A program made the position numbers and the translations under genes. A stretch of DNA of 64,000 nucleotides, taken from the NCBI GenBank assembly GCA_963971575.1, contig OZ020622.1:10516279-10580278 (forward strand). Direction: 5' to 3'. The stretch is from Liopterus haemorrhoidalis (taxonomy: Eukaryota; Arthropoda; Insecta; Coleoptera; Dytiscidae). The notes beneath the pieces were generated by a model. It saw nothing but the letters and a program-made list of their open reading frames with translations, ran no database searches and was not told where the DNA came from. Positions 22,339-35,200 of the stretch are shown here, piece after piece (position 1 is the first letter of the stretch; every line of letters begins with the position of its first letter).

Positions 22339-23370
22339 AATGGGTGCGTTTTGTTGTGCCATTTCTGGTTTCGGTTTATTCAGAATTCGCGTTTTGTTGC
22401 GACTGTATTCTCATTCTATTCATTCGATGACTCGAGGTCGAACGACTGGAATGAATAAGTGTGGTGGGGATGAAAAGTAATATGTATTTGAATGCAGTTG
22501 TTTTCATTTGGTTTTTAAATGTATTAGAATTAAATCTTGGTATTACTGCTTCTAAATAATTTTTACTTTTAGGTATTTTCACATTTTGCGACCTAAAATA
22601 AATATATACCTATATGATTTTAATATAGTATTATTAAATATAAACTTAAAATGTATGTACAATTCAATTACTCGTTCTAAAACATTACGTTCTAGAATAT
22701 CTACTTCAAATATAAAGTTTTTTTATGCTTGGTTTATATACGGAACAAGAATAAGGAATAGGAAATAAGAATAGTGCACAAGATGTTAAAACATGGCTGC
22801 GCCGTATATCGGTTTATGTAGGAATGAAATTTAACTTAAACATAAGAATAGTTGGTAACATTCAACAATGTTATTCTTATTTCAAGAATAAGACACGATA
22901 AGTCTGCGCACAGCAATCAAAATGTCTGCCGTAATAAAGTTTGGTCAACAGATGTTTTTCAGTTGTGATCAGAGGGTTGTAAACAACAATAAAATGTTTT
23001 TAACGGTAATAAACGAAATTTTTTAAAAGGTTTTATGAATCAGAACCTGTCAAGTGACAAACGTTAAACACAGGCCAACGCAAGTACGCAGGCGCAGCGA
23101 CGAAATGTTATGTCCTATATAAACGGTTTAATATTTTTTATTCTTGTGTACTATTCTTATTTCCTATTCCTTATTCTTGTTCCGTATATAAACCAACCAT
23201 TATTCTGCATTTACTATTTAGATTATTCATTTAGGTGAAATATGTTCTACAACCATATGACTTAACCTCCCTGCAAATGTCATTCCATGTTTACTTCACG
23301 ATCAAAATTGTCGTTTTCTTGCGCATCAGTTCTAGTAGTTCTAACCAGCCACCAACAAAACGCACCCATT
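22339..23370. mobile_element. Large MITE with perfect 18-bp ends
   Basis: AATGGGTGCGTTTTGTTG at 22339-22356 recurs exactly inverted at 23353-23370. The interior is non-coding and holds a second MITE at 22731-23194. Sequence left of it (22289-22338) is another copy of the CTAACTGGTGGCCAAATTAT repeat start. Confidence 0.7.
22731..23194. mobile_element. Nested MITE with about 50-bp inverted repeats
   Basis: GGTTTATATACGGAACAAGA plus ATAAGGAATAGGAAATAAGA at the left is mirrored almost perfectly at 23145-23194. The 464-bp element has no open frame. Confidence 0.85.
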
Positions 23371-23689
23371 ATTATATACATGTATAACTTGTCCATCGTA
23401 AGCTGAACCAAAAGCCATAAAACTGTAGGTAAATGCGCAGTGGGTTAACAGGCTCCGCCCTCACTATTAGGGATTGGACGTTGGGGCAATTATATAGTAA
23501 GTAATAAAAACAGTGTCTTCCGATGATGGTTTATTTAGTTAGTGCATGTACAATTGTAGACAATTCACAATAAGTACGAACGGCACTGAGTAGAAGTGCC
23601 CGCCTATCTGACAGCAAAAATATCTCTTTATGTTGGACAATGGACAAGAAATGCAGTCTGCATTTCTTTCTCTTTTCTTTTCTTTGTTT
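23371..23689. other. No gene seen
   Basis: Non-coding sequence between a MITE and an RTE-type remnant, with no recognisable motif. Confidence 0.4.
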
Positions 23690-23805
23690 TAATGCGTTAA
23701 GGATTTATATACGAATTTAGCCCATTCCTTTTTATACCTTGCAATTTTTTTGGCTTCCGTAGTCGTTTTTCCAGTCTCTTCTAGTACCTCTTTTATTGTT
23801 TTGTC

Positions 23806-24086
23806 CAGTGACGGATTATCCCCTTAGACAAAAAAGACATTTGTCTTGGGCCCGTAATTTTCAAGGGCCCGGATTTGGGAGTTGAGGACCTTTTTTTTTT
23901 GCTCTTCATTTGGATTTGGGAGGTGAGGACCTTTTTTTTTGCCCTTCACTTGGATTTGGGAGGTGAGGACCCTTTTTTTTGCTCTTCACTTGGTTTTGGG
24001 AGGTAAGGACCCTTTTTAAAAAACATAGGTTGAGGGCCCGTAAATCAAAAATGTCTTGGGCCCGGCGAAGGCTTAGTCCGCCACTG
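23806..24086. mobile_element. hAT MITE with four-unit minisatellite
   Basis: Ends CAGTGACGG and CCGCCACTG; perfect 8-bp duplication GTTTTGTC at 23798-23805 and 24087-24094. Shares the AAAAAAGACATTTGTCTTGG subterminal motif and the same minisatellite with 9600-10091. Confidence 0.9.
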
Positions 24087-24536
24087 GTTTTGTCTCATGT
24101 GTTTTTTCGTGGTTTTTCTATTTTTTTCTTTCCGTATGTTCTTGTCTCCCAGACTTTTCATTTTTCTTGTGTTTTGTAGTCTTTGCATGTGTCCTACCAG
24201 CTTAGTTGTCTATTTTCTATGAATTTATCTATTGGCTCTATATTAAGTTCTTTTCTTATCTCCGTATTTCGGATTCTATCCATTTTCGTTACTCCTTTTA
24301 CTCTTCTTAGATACTTCATTTTTGCAGCTTGTATTTTATTCTTTTCTCTTCTTTAAAACGTCCACGATTCGCATCCGAAAGTCATTATATTGCTTAAAAT
24401 ATGTTTATTTTTGTCTCTTTTGTTAATAAGAGTACTATTTATATTATAGTAAAGTTTCATTGTCTTCTCAATTATTGTGTTTATCTCCATTTCCTGTATC
24501 CATCATCTCGTATATCTACTCCTAAGTAGGGTAACC

Positions 24537-24733
24537 ATTCGTCCCGCATTTCGCCGGACGTCCCGAATTTTGCTCTGTACTTATATTTGGGAGGTGAAGA
24601 CCTTTTTTTTGCTCTTTACTTATATTTGGGAGGTGAGGACCTTTTTTTGTTTGCTCTTCATTTATATTTCGGAAGTGACAACCTATTTTTTGCTTCGTCC
24701 CGCATTGCCTTCTCCAAGAAAATGGTCATCCTA
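24537..24733. mobile_element. hAT-type MITE, TAGGGTGACCATT family
   Basis: Left end TAGGGTAACCATT, right end (inverted) TAGGATGACCATT. Flanks CTCCTAAG and CTCCTATG match at 7 of 8. Contains about three units of the minisatellite (GCTCTTTACTTATATTTGGG). Same family as 1211-1427. Confidence 0.85.
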
Positions 24734-24800
24734 CTCCTATGTATCTGAAATTCTTAACCTGTTCTATGTTTATATCCTCTATTTTTATATTTAGAACTTC

Positions 24801-25368
24801 ATATGCTCCGATAACCATAACATGTCAATATTTATTTATAAAAAAATTTATTTTATACATTTTAATTTAATACGTTATTATTTTTGCAGAAAAATATTAC
24901 TTTGCACATTAATTTTGAAAAATTTACGTTAATAATCGTTATTTTGGCAAGTAACATAGCAATAAGACTGTCTGCCATTTCTAAATGGTTTGAAGGAACA
25001 ATATGTTGTTATTTTATCCATTATTGTTTTTCACTTTCATCTTTGAGAAATCGGAAGAAAAGTTGGAAGATAGTACATTTATCATGTAAAGTTTTTAATT
25101 CTAAATAAATTTTACCTCTTGCACTTTTTCTAGAACAATTAAGGAAGCAGGAAATAGCATATTTATTATTTTACATATCAAATCGCTATGGCCGACAGGT
25201 CAGTTCACCACCTAGTATATTAAAAACAAGAATTTAAAATCACACTGTATCTTCATTCTGAATTTTTTTAATTAGTAACTACACATTCCGGAGCAAGTCG
25301 AAGTTTATATTTTTCGTGTTTAATGTCCTGAAAATTAAAAATAAATAAAAAAGTGCATTAAAAGATTA
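24801..25368. other. No gene seen; downstream of ash1
   Basis: AT-rich. A plus-strand frame of 74 codons (24884-25108) has no recognisable motif. Confidence 0.4.
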
Positions 25369-25378
25369 TTTATTTATT
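25369..25378 (-). terminator. ash1: Candidate ash1 polyadenylation signal
   Basis: Two overlapping AATAAA hexamers on the minus strand, about 730 bp past the ash1 stop. No closer AATAAA was seen between 25480 and 26106. Such hexamers occur by chance in AT-rich DNA. Confidence 0.3.
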
Positions 25379-26106
25379 AAACATATTTAGATACTACATA
25401 CATCTCTTTTTTCTTACATTACCACAGAAAGTATAATTCCAATGTAGTAATTTAAACATGTTATAACAAGATATTTTTTTAAATATTTATATATTTACAA
25501 TATTTATATATAAATAAATAATACCCATAAAATACTAAAACATAAATTAATAAAATATACTCAGAATAATATAAAAAAACCTAATGACTAGCGAAAAATA
25601 TAATACAGAATAAATAGTAAAAAAAAGAAACATTAATAATGTTACAAAATTTTAAAATACAATTTTGTCATGCAAAGATAAAAAGCTAACATTAAAAAGC
25701 AACAATCGAATTTAAGTACCATGATATCACAAACATTTTTTTAATTTCAGTCTAATTCTAAAGACTCCCGTTTTAACAAGTCTTAACATGTATTTTAACA
25801 CTGGGAATGCGACTTGTTTTAAGACGGTATCTTTTTACAACAATCTCAGAATGGCCGAAAATAATTTGTAATATTGTTGCTTAATTTGTTAGCATTACTT
25901 AATTTATACAATTATTGTCTAACATGATTTTCAACCGATTTATATAAATTAGTTTACAAAAATCAAACAGAGAAATATTATACACATTCTCTAATACCAA
26001 CATCATTATAAAATTTTCAAACAAAACTCGTTTAAATTGAAAATGTTGAATAAAACTACATGTGTTTAGCAGTTGTGAAATTTTTCTCACAGTCGCAAAG
26101 AGATTG
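25379..26106 (-). other. ash1: Likely ash1 3' untranslated region
   Basis: AT-rich sequence directly after the ash1 stop, reaching the candidate polyadenylation signals near 25370. No coding frames; the length of the true 3'UTR is not known. Confidence 0.35.
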
Positions 26107-26238
26107 TCAGGACTGTTGTTTTTTTCTCCTACGTCCACCTTCTAGCAGATAAGATACATCTAAAGCTTGTTTCGATGGTAAGCGTCCTAGTAATCGTAAT
26201 AGTATTCCATTTAAATGGGCTCGCTGCTCCTCTCGACT
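26107..26238 (-). CDS. ash1: ash1 last exon: conserved C-terminal tail
   Basis: This 132-nt exon gives 43 residues: [20 protein letters not shown] followed by [20 protein letters not shown] and QQS, then TGA. It is too short to stand out as an open frame. The [11 protein letters not shown] and DVSYLLEGG motifs are what I recall of the insect ASH1 C-terminus. The acceptor at 26239-26240 fits phase 0 from the previous exon. Confidence 0.93.
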   Translation of the reverse strand, partial: SREEQRAHLNGILLRLLGRLPSKQALDVSYLLEGGRRRKKQQS

Positions 26239-29200
26239 CTGGAAATATTAAAAATAAACCTTTATCAATCAATTTTATCCATGCCACATATGAGTAAAAT
26301 TCATAATAAAAAACACAACAACAACAACTGTGGGCACCACCGAACCGACAGACATCACAGAATACGTAAACAAATCAGATACCTCGTAACATGTTTTAAA
26401 ATTTTGAAACTAAATTAAGAATTTCGAAAATTTCTGGATATTTTACTTTATGGTATTCACTTTTGTAAGAACAAACTAAGAGGAAATTTTGATTTCAATA
26501 GTTTGCACCTTTGAAATTGTATGTCATGTTATTAAAAAATTTCACTTTTTTAAATGTTGATCCATTTGACATATGTCATAATGAAAAATGATATCTTAAT
26601 TATAACAATCATAATCTACAAACCTCAAAGTCGGTTTTACAGCGTAAGAAATATTTTTAATTGACATTTAAAGTCAGTAATACACTATAAAAGTAAACAA
26701 AATAAGCAGATCTAGTTTGTCCTTACAAAAGTGAACAGCATATATTATATAGTCTGTTTCAAACGCTTAGGCGGAACTAGATTTTGCAATTTAGTTACTT
26801 TCATCGTTTAAATCGTGCTTTTCGGCCGTTTTGTTTAAGCTTTGTAAATAATACTTACAATAAACAATTTTTGGTTAAGGTTAATATAATTTTAAAATGT
26901 CATTTTCTTTATATTTAGATTTTTTGTGTCATTCTTAATACAAATTTCCCATTTATTTATTTTTTTTGTCATTAAAATATATAAAATAAATAATTTAATT
27001 TTGACATAGGTCATTCGTTTCCATGGTTTCATTGTTGTAATTTTAAATTTTGACATTCCAACGTAAAAAATGAAATAACCCAAGCAAGGTCCCTTGTCGT
27101 GACAACCTAAAAGAACGAAATTCCCATTTAGTTCCGCCTAAGCGTTTGAAACAGACTGTATATGTTTTATTTTGCAATAAGTTACTAGATCTGGTAACTT
27201 TAGTGCTTGTGTTGTCTATTGCGTTCAGTTTTGTAAGGGCAAATCAGATTTGGTTATTTTGGTTACTTTCATAGTGTATTACTGACTTAAATGTCTTTTA
27301 AAATATTCCTTGTGCTGTAAATCAGACTCCAGATTTATTGGTTATGATCATTATAATTAAGATATCATTTTTCAATATGACATATGTCAAATGGTATGAC
27401 AAGTCAAATGTTCCGCTCAAACGTTTGAAATAGCCTATATACTGTTTTCACCTTTTCGTTGGCTATTTCGTTTTCACCGTTTAGGCGGAACTAACTGGAA
27501 TTTTCATTTTTGTAAGTTGTCATGAGCTCTTCTTTTCTGGTTTGAAGCAGGCTTTTGCTAAAAAAGTTATCAAAAGCCTCACTTAATCTGTAAAAGTAAC
27601 TAGATTTGAAAATCTAGTTCCGCCTAAACAAAAGGAACAGACTTTACAACAATAATTTAATATGTCATACATCTTTTGACATACATCTTGAATAATGGTA
27701 TCTTAATTATAATGATCATAACAAAAGAATGTGATGTCCATTTTACAGTGTAAACCATTTTTTAAATAATGTTTATAGTCAATATAATATAAAAGTAACC
27801 AAAATAACCAAATCTGGTTTGTCCTTATAAAAGTTAAAACTATATAAATATTCCTCTGTTAAGTAGGTTTTACACGGTTCAATTTATTGATGAAATTTGT
27901 GTGCCGTAAAAAAAGAAAAAACTTCCCCTAGTATTCCGCAAAGTAAAAAGTTTAGCAAACAATGTGCTACATAAAAGAATTTGTCTAGAGTCTAGATCCA
28001 GTTGTTTGGCCACAATTTTGGCTACACTCTAGAACACAAAAAATATGTTTTAAGGATAATTGTACTCACCCTAACTCTAATAACGGGTACTTCTGGAATT
28101 TGTTGCGTCTGGGTATGCTCCTTGGTACTCTCTTCGTTCTCCACTGGTTTCCTTCCTCTTGGTTTCATCTGTATTGCCTGGTCCAATTCATGTGGCGTAT
28201 ATGTTCGGGATATTTTAAGTTTTTGATCGAACCTCTCAAAGGCATAGCTCTTGCTGCAGACCGGGTACTTGCTCTTCGAAATTTTACTAAACAAACGCGC
28301 TGATTTATCTACTCGATACTCACAAATGTACACATGTTCTTCTTCAGCTCCTATTGGGCGACCTTTGCAATATGTGTTCAGGTCTAGAACCCAACATGGC
28401 GACATTATTAATTCAACAGGAACTACTTCATACAATGGAACCCTCATAACTTCATTAGGGAAGAACCTACAACAAAACACATTTATTAGAACGAAAAATA
28501 AGATAAATTAAAAAAAAAAAAAAAAAAAATCAGCTGTGGCCACCACAGGACCGACCACCATCATAAAGTACTTGTATAAAATATATTCTAGCAGCAGAGT
28601 AGAAATACAGTCTGTTCCAAACGGTTAAGCGGAACTAAATGGGAATTTAGTTCTTTTAAGTTGTCACGAGAAGGGACCTTGCTTGGGATATTTCAATTTT
28701 CACGTTGGGATGTCAAAGTTTAAAATTCCAACAATGAAACCATGGAAACGAATGACATATGTCAAAATTAAATATTTTTTTAGATATTTTAATGACAAAA
28801 AAATAAATAAATGGGAAATTTGTGTTAAGAATGACACAAAAAATCTAAATATAAAGAAAATGATATTTTAAAATGATATTAACCTTAACCAAAAAATGTT
28901 TATTGTAAGTATGATTTACAAAGCTTAAACAAAACGGCCGAAAGGCACGATTTAAACGATGAAAGTAACTAGATTGCAAAATCTAGTTCCGCTTAAGCGT
29001 TTGGAACAGACTGTAACTTTGCCTAATATTTTCTAACAGAGATATTATTTATCATGACCATGGAAACGTTACATATAAGTATGAAAAAATTCAGAAAAAT
29101 TTTACAAAAATTTTTCGTTATATCAAAAAACGTCTCAAATAAAAGTTATTAGTTATTGCATTTATAGCAACTTCTGTTAAATATTTTTTTTCGAAATATT

Positions 29201-32200
29201 TTTAAAATCGACACGAGTAAACTCCCATTTCTAGTCAACCGATTTTTACCAAAAGTTGATCAACTCGTGCCATTGATGGCAGAAGCTTAAATATCTTATA
29301 TTAAATCCTTTTAGCCGAATTTTCTCTGCACGTGTACACAGACAGACAGATGGACGGACGAACAGACAAACAGACGGACGGACGGATAGACAGACCGACA
29401 GAGATCATGCTAAAAATAGTTAAAACGTTATGTAGAGATCTCAGTTCGTGGCGATCCATCGAAATCTCGAAATGTCAAAATCGATATGATCACAATATCT
29501 CCCTAATATATGTTTCGATTGGTAAAAAATGATGTGAAGCGTGAATTTTCACACATTTCAGGGTTTTGTAGGTACACACACCGGCAAATTTAAAGGAACA
29601 GACATAAAAATCTAATTATTTTCCCTGTAGTGTACATATTGTTGACATCTCTCAGGTAATCTTCTAGTACGATGTTTTTTGGAATAATTTTCAATTGGGT
29701 TGAGGTCAGGGGAGCACTGTGGCCAACCCATTGTTGTTATACCCACTTGATTTAAAAATCACAGTGGGCGACGTGTGGGTGGGCATTATCCTACATTAGG
29801 GTGAAATTTTCTCCGATATATGGGGCAAAAGGTACAACATGGTCTTGAAGAATATTTCTGATGTACCTATCTGCAGTTAACGCTCCGCCATCAATCACCA
29901 CTCTGTGCGAGCTCCCAAACATATTCCTCCCCAGACCATAATTGAACCTCCACCAAAAGATACAGTAAACAGGAATTTTTGATCAGATTATGTTTTTGGA
30001 AAATAACGCATTTTTTGTTTTTTGGTTGATGATGTACAAAAGTTATAGTTATGTAACATACTATACTAGAAGGCGTATCCTGGTCTAATGGTTAGCTTGC
30101 TCGCTTGCTACATAACAAACTAGGGTTCGCTCTCGGGCAGAGGAGACAATTTTATTTTGTTTTTTTTTTTCATTTTCATTTTGTTTAAATTATTTTGTCA
30201 AAATTCTAGTTATATTTTGGCAAATTTTGCATTTAATTTTTAAGAGCATAAATTTAATAACCAGTTGGAATTATATTTTCTCTATGTGTCATGTATACCA
30301 GTGTTTCTCAACAGGTGGTCCCTTAAAAAATTTTAATGGTCCGCGAAAGTTTTTATATGTGTTTTTTGCAGTTTTTTTTTTTAAATTTTTATGCCCATTT
30401 TTTATGTAAATAATTTATAGATTGTTTATTTTCTGTAAACTTTCTGTGGTTTTCTACAAATAAAATAAATGTAATTAGTAGCACATTAAATACACTTGTT
30501 TTCTTGCAAAAAATGAACCAACAATTATTATTAGTGGTCCGCGTTAGAAAATTATATATTATAGTGGTCCGCGGTGCGTTTTTTGTTGAGAAACACTGAT
30601 GTATACGAAACCAGAGGGGCGTAGCATGACTTAAAACAACCAATGGAAGCCATAGGCGAAATTCTCAAAATCTTAATGAACCTTGCTATATAAAAAAAAA
30701 TAATACACATATTTAGAAACCTAAATAATGGTATTAGGTATTCGAATTAAAAATAACAAAAAAATATTTTAACATAAAATTTGTTTTTAAAGCTCTTAGA
30801 TTAACAGACGATACATTATTTTAAAAATATAGTTCATTTTGCAGTGATTACTACAAAGCAAAACTTGTCCTACACACTCAGCATGCCGCCTTCACTTATT
30901 ATATACCTGCGAAATTCTGCAATGTGTGAAAATTTACACTTCACATAATTTTTTGTTATACCAATGAAACCCTAAAAGTTTGTTACTTACTTTCTAGTTG
31001 GCTCGTGATAAGTTTCGTGTGGTCTAAGATAGTGATGACCAAAAGCAAACCGTTGTCCTGTTTTCGAATCTTTCCACAATCTTTCAATCCTGAAGATATC
31101 CAGATCTGCGAAATTAATTTTTCCTATAGTATTGTAGGTATGTTTCTTATCTGTCCCGGGAATTGTAATATCTCTTAAGACATACACAGTATCACCTTGT
31201 CGTAGTTGCAAATCACCTCGTAGAAGAGAAATATAATATCTAAAAGAAAAATATGTTTTACATACGGAAATATGTGGAGAAGTATAGGATCGTACCTATG
31301 CCCTTGTTCGGTGAATTCTTCTAAAGGTATTTCTAGTTCCACCTTTCGAGGGACGCATCGTTCGCAGTGATACACTGGTGCACCTGCATCAGCCTGTACA
31401 CATTCACAGTGTTGCCAAACTAAGCACCTTTCACACTGAATCATTAATCCCTCATCTCGATAAAGGCCACAAATACAACGAATAACATCTTCTTCCTCGC
31501 CTCCTATAAAAAATTACAAGTTAATATTACGAATACGGCCTTTTAAGATCGTATGGCCAGTAAGCCACGACGATACTACAGGTAGGAGGGCCAGTAAGCA
31601 ATGTTCCCTCTAAGCCATATGGGCAATGGGCGCTAAAAAATTTGACTGAGCAGTTATAAAATTCTTGTGGACAGAATTTTAGGAGGAAATAAATTTGAAA
31701 TTTATACATTTTAGTTTTTAGTTAACATATATATACATTAAAAATTATAATGTTGTAATTAACAATAGGTATTTAAGCTCAAAAACTTGCAACAATTACT
31801 TGCACTACGTGCGCGAGTGATTTTTTAACTGCGCGGCAGGGATGTTTATGCGCGTACGCGTGCAGCTTAGAGGGAACGTTGCTAGTAAGCCGCGACGGTA
31901 CTGATTGGTGGACTTTTCCAGACTATTTTGAAACGAATTCATCGCAGGTATATAACCGTCGGGTTTAGGCAGTCATAAGTACACGAAATATTGTCAAAGA
32001 TTCTCTTAAGGAATCCCGAATGGTCCTAGTATAATTTTATACAACAAACTTGTGCGTCTATGGTACAATTTGTGAACAGCAGGTCTAAACGCGCATGTGT
32101 CGTCGCTACATGAAGAATATTGGTGACTGAACTTAACGCGTATCCCTCTAGCGGTAATAAAGCGCTTATAAAAAGTATACTGTCATTGTTTATGTATAGT

Positions 32201-35200
32201 TCACCATGTGTTTTTTTTGTTTCTGTCCATTCTCACTCCGTTTTTGCAAAGAACAAAGCAATAAATTTAAGAAAAAAAGATTAAATACTCCATGTTGTGT
32301 GTAAGGTTGTCATTCACAGGAAGAACATCTTCCAATATTAGATTAATTAGAATAATTTCCATAATTAGATAGAATTTTATTAGAATAATTGTAGTGTATG
32401 ACAAAAAGTCTTTATTAGTTCTGCAATTTAATTTTAATTCCAACGAGAAAAATGCATTATAAGTGAATAAATGCACCATTTATACTTATGTTTTGCTACA
32501 AGTGAAGAAGAAAGATTATTAATGATTCTAAAATTTTGATTCTATTTATTGAAGGGAATTTCTACTGTTCAGATATTTTTAAACAAGCTTTTAACGTTGA
32601 ATTTTTCATTTTCCCTGTCTCACATGTGCCAGAAAATCGTTTAATGTTGTGTACACTATTGTTAATATAATTAAACCCCCTTGTTATTTCATGTCGATGT
32701 TCCGTAAATGTGTTAGTTTACAAATATTTGACAGTTTTATTGTGTAGAATAAATTACCTGTTCTCTTTCTATAAAATTTCTAGAGAAATGTGTAGATATT
32801 AAGTATTCAAATAAATGTTTTAAGTTCAACGTATAATATTTTATTATCTCTTTGAGTATAACCTAGCACCAACATTATAACCTTTGGAAATATTCATTTA
32901 CAAACAGCAAATTTTATCATAAATGGAGTCACATATATTTGTACACTTTTTTAATACTCCATTATAATTCATACTGTATAAAGTAAGATAACGTAAATTT
33001 GACCAAAAATTGATTATAAACCAATACTGTTTAAATACGTTGACAGATCCTTTTTCGTGTCAAAAGTTCAGAAGACGATAGTAGCGCCGTTTCGGTAATT
33101 ATAGTCGCGAATTATATGCATCTATGACGGTACGTTTCGCGGACATAAGGTTTAATTCGTCAGCGAGTCGACACGGAAACACCGAAAAATTGATGCTACT
33201 ATGAAAAATTTAGCTGTGGTACAGGCGTAGTGACTGGGAATATTGACTAATTAAGTAGCACTTAACATAATTAGTGTATAACCCAATATTTTAATAAATA
33301 TACAAAATCGTCCATAATTTTAATTTTATCGCGTAACGATATAATTGGGATATAAGTTAAAAAAATCATATTACCTGGATCTCCATTTCCAATAAAGTTA
33401 GGTGGAGCTTTCTCTCCAAGTACCGCTTCCAATCTTCCAACAATATCCAATTTAGTTTGTCCATATACTTTCCTTAATCTAGTAGCTGCAATTCCTAGTT
33501 CTGAAGTACGTCCAAAGAAACGCACTGAATTGGCAAATAAGCGATTCATAGCTGCGTCAAACATTTCTACTGAACGGTAAACACCGGTTGCAATATTTTG
33601 TTCTATTGTAGTCAGATCTATTGGGTCAGAGATTCGTTGATAGTATTCTGAAAGCTTCCTTTTTGATGGAAGAGTCATGAATGGTGCAGAAAGTAATTCA
33701 TTTTTCTCATCTGAAAAAATATTTGTAATCGTAGAATTTAAATACAGCATCGTGACAATGGATTGGTTGAACTTTCAAAAGAGTAATCACTAGGAAACCA
33801 ATGTAAAAGAAAAGACCAACCTAAGTAAACGAGGTTTAAAAATATTTTTCTTTCCTTGGAAGTAAAAACGTAAAACATGGCGCGACTTTTTGAAAATTAA
33901 CGCTAACTGGTGTCCAAATTATTGTACTAAATACCGCAGTACAGTTTAAACTTATTACGTATATTTTAGTGTTAAATTTTTGTTAGAATGTCGACAGAAG
34001 TTATGAAAAACTATAAAATCAGAACAAATTGCAGTGTTTTTTGCTCTCATTTAAGAAAGGACAATCATAGGCATATTAGTTTTTACTTTTCCTACGAAAA
34101 ATGGAGAGAAAGTTAATATTAAGTCCAAATTTTCGCGAGATTATTCTATTATACATCTCGATACATGTGTATCGCTTAAAAATTCAAAAATGTCGTAAAT
34201 AGTTACTCCCATTTTAATAAATTAAAAACGAATTGTGCTTAATTTAACTTGTTCGCTATGAGCAAATTAACAGCTAAGTATCTTACTGTCGTCAACAATG
34301 TTTCCTTTAACCACAACGTCGCTACCGATAACGTCACTTGTCAATAGTTTGGCAATTTGCTATAATAATCTTACCTTTTGCAGAAGTCACAGCTGCGCAT
34401 AAATCTTTAAGTACTTCTGCTAATCTGGCCGTCTTATTTAATTCTGGGTTTTCCTCAGCTTGTGCTAATCTTCTAGTCCTCATATTTCGCGGTTGTCTTA
34501 ATGCGTTAAGCTGACTTAAGAAAGCTGAATTATTTTCCACTGTTGATAACTGTGAACGAGTGACTGGTGGTACAGCAGTTACAGATCTTTCCCGGACACG
34601 TTTGACCTAAAAAATAAAAACTTCAAATACTAACTCACCAAAGATACAAATTTGAAATATGTTCTTGACGACGGTTGCTGCGAATATCATGGACAGAAAG
34701 GAGAATTAATGCTTTAATTGTCGAGGAAATTAAAGAAGCCATAAGACTGTCGACAATAGTGCATAACATAAGAGGTACAGTAAGTTACTACGTAACAATA
34801 TCAAAGAAATACTCCATAGAACTCTTCTAGTTGGAAGAAAGAGACTTAAGATTCCTAGACTTACCTTATTCAAGTTTCGGAGTAAGAAGCAATGGTGATC
34901 CAAAGCAAATATCTTCTGTTGGTGACTAAGTGGTCGCACCAAAGGTACAATCGGGAGTGGTGTTGGTTGTGGAGTTGGAGTTTCCTTGATTCCTCCAGTA
35001 GCACGTTTCGCCTGGTTCTTTCTCGGTCGACCTACGCGGCCAGGCTGATTATTATTTGTCTCACATATTGCCTGATTAGCAAAATGCTTAACTCGTTGAG
35101 ATTTTCCTCCAATAACGCCACGACAATTCAAACTTCCACACTTGCAAACCTAAAACAAAATTATTCAGTACTTGTTGGTTTGGAAACCTCACCGAAAGGT

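Larger units (their letters stand above)
23690..24800 (-). mobile_element. RTE-type non-LTR remnant split by two MITEs
   Basis: The minus strand reads MTFGCESWTF, stop, REKNKIQAAKMKYLRRVKGV, TKMDRIRNTEIRKELNIEPI, then ENRQLSWW-like and, beyond the MITE at 23806-24086, KTIKEVLEETGKTTTEAKKI and ARYKKEWAKFVY. YGxExWTL, RRVxGVTRxDRIRN and the KKEWxxFV end are typical of the region behind the RTE reverse transcriptase. The MITEs at 23806-24086 and 24537-24733 interrupt it. Confidence 0.75.
28527..29535 (+). repeat. Dispersed repeat C, copy 1 (ACAG-rich), split by a MITE
   Basis: AATCAGCTGTGGCCACCACA starts the copy and TCGACACGAGTAAACTCCCA, CCGATTTTTACC, a CAGACAGACGGACGG tract (29339-29402) and CGAAATCTCGAAATGTCAAA follow, as in 46127-46625. 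The MITE at 28608-29013 interrupts it. Confidence 0.7.
29966..30960 (-). repeat. Dispersed tRNA-bearing repeat D, copy in an ash1 intron
   Basis: In inverse orientation it matches 56041-56640: AGGAATTTTTGATCAGATTA, a tRNA-like head (30071-30145), CAAAATTCTAGTTATATTTT, CATAGGCGAAATTCTCAAAA and the palindromic end AATGTGTGAAAATTTACACT at 30921. A hAT MITE (30299-30598) lies within it. Confidence 0.65.

Noticed and set aside
26892..28871. Similar small frames at 26892-27083 (minus) and 28683-28871 (plus), both starting MGYF
   Set aside because: Both are the same stretch of two inverted MITE copies; similarity reflects the repeat, and neither has a coding signature.
30071..30145. Functional tRNA gene
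   Set aside because: Boxes A and B are present but acceptor and D stems do not pair, and the surrounding sequence is a dispersed repeat. The same holds for 8212, 15384-15460, 47030 and 56450.
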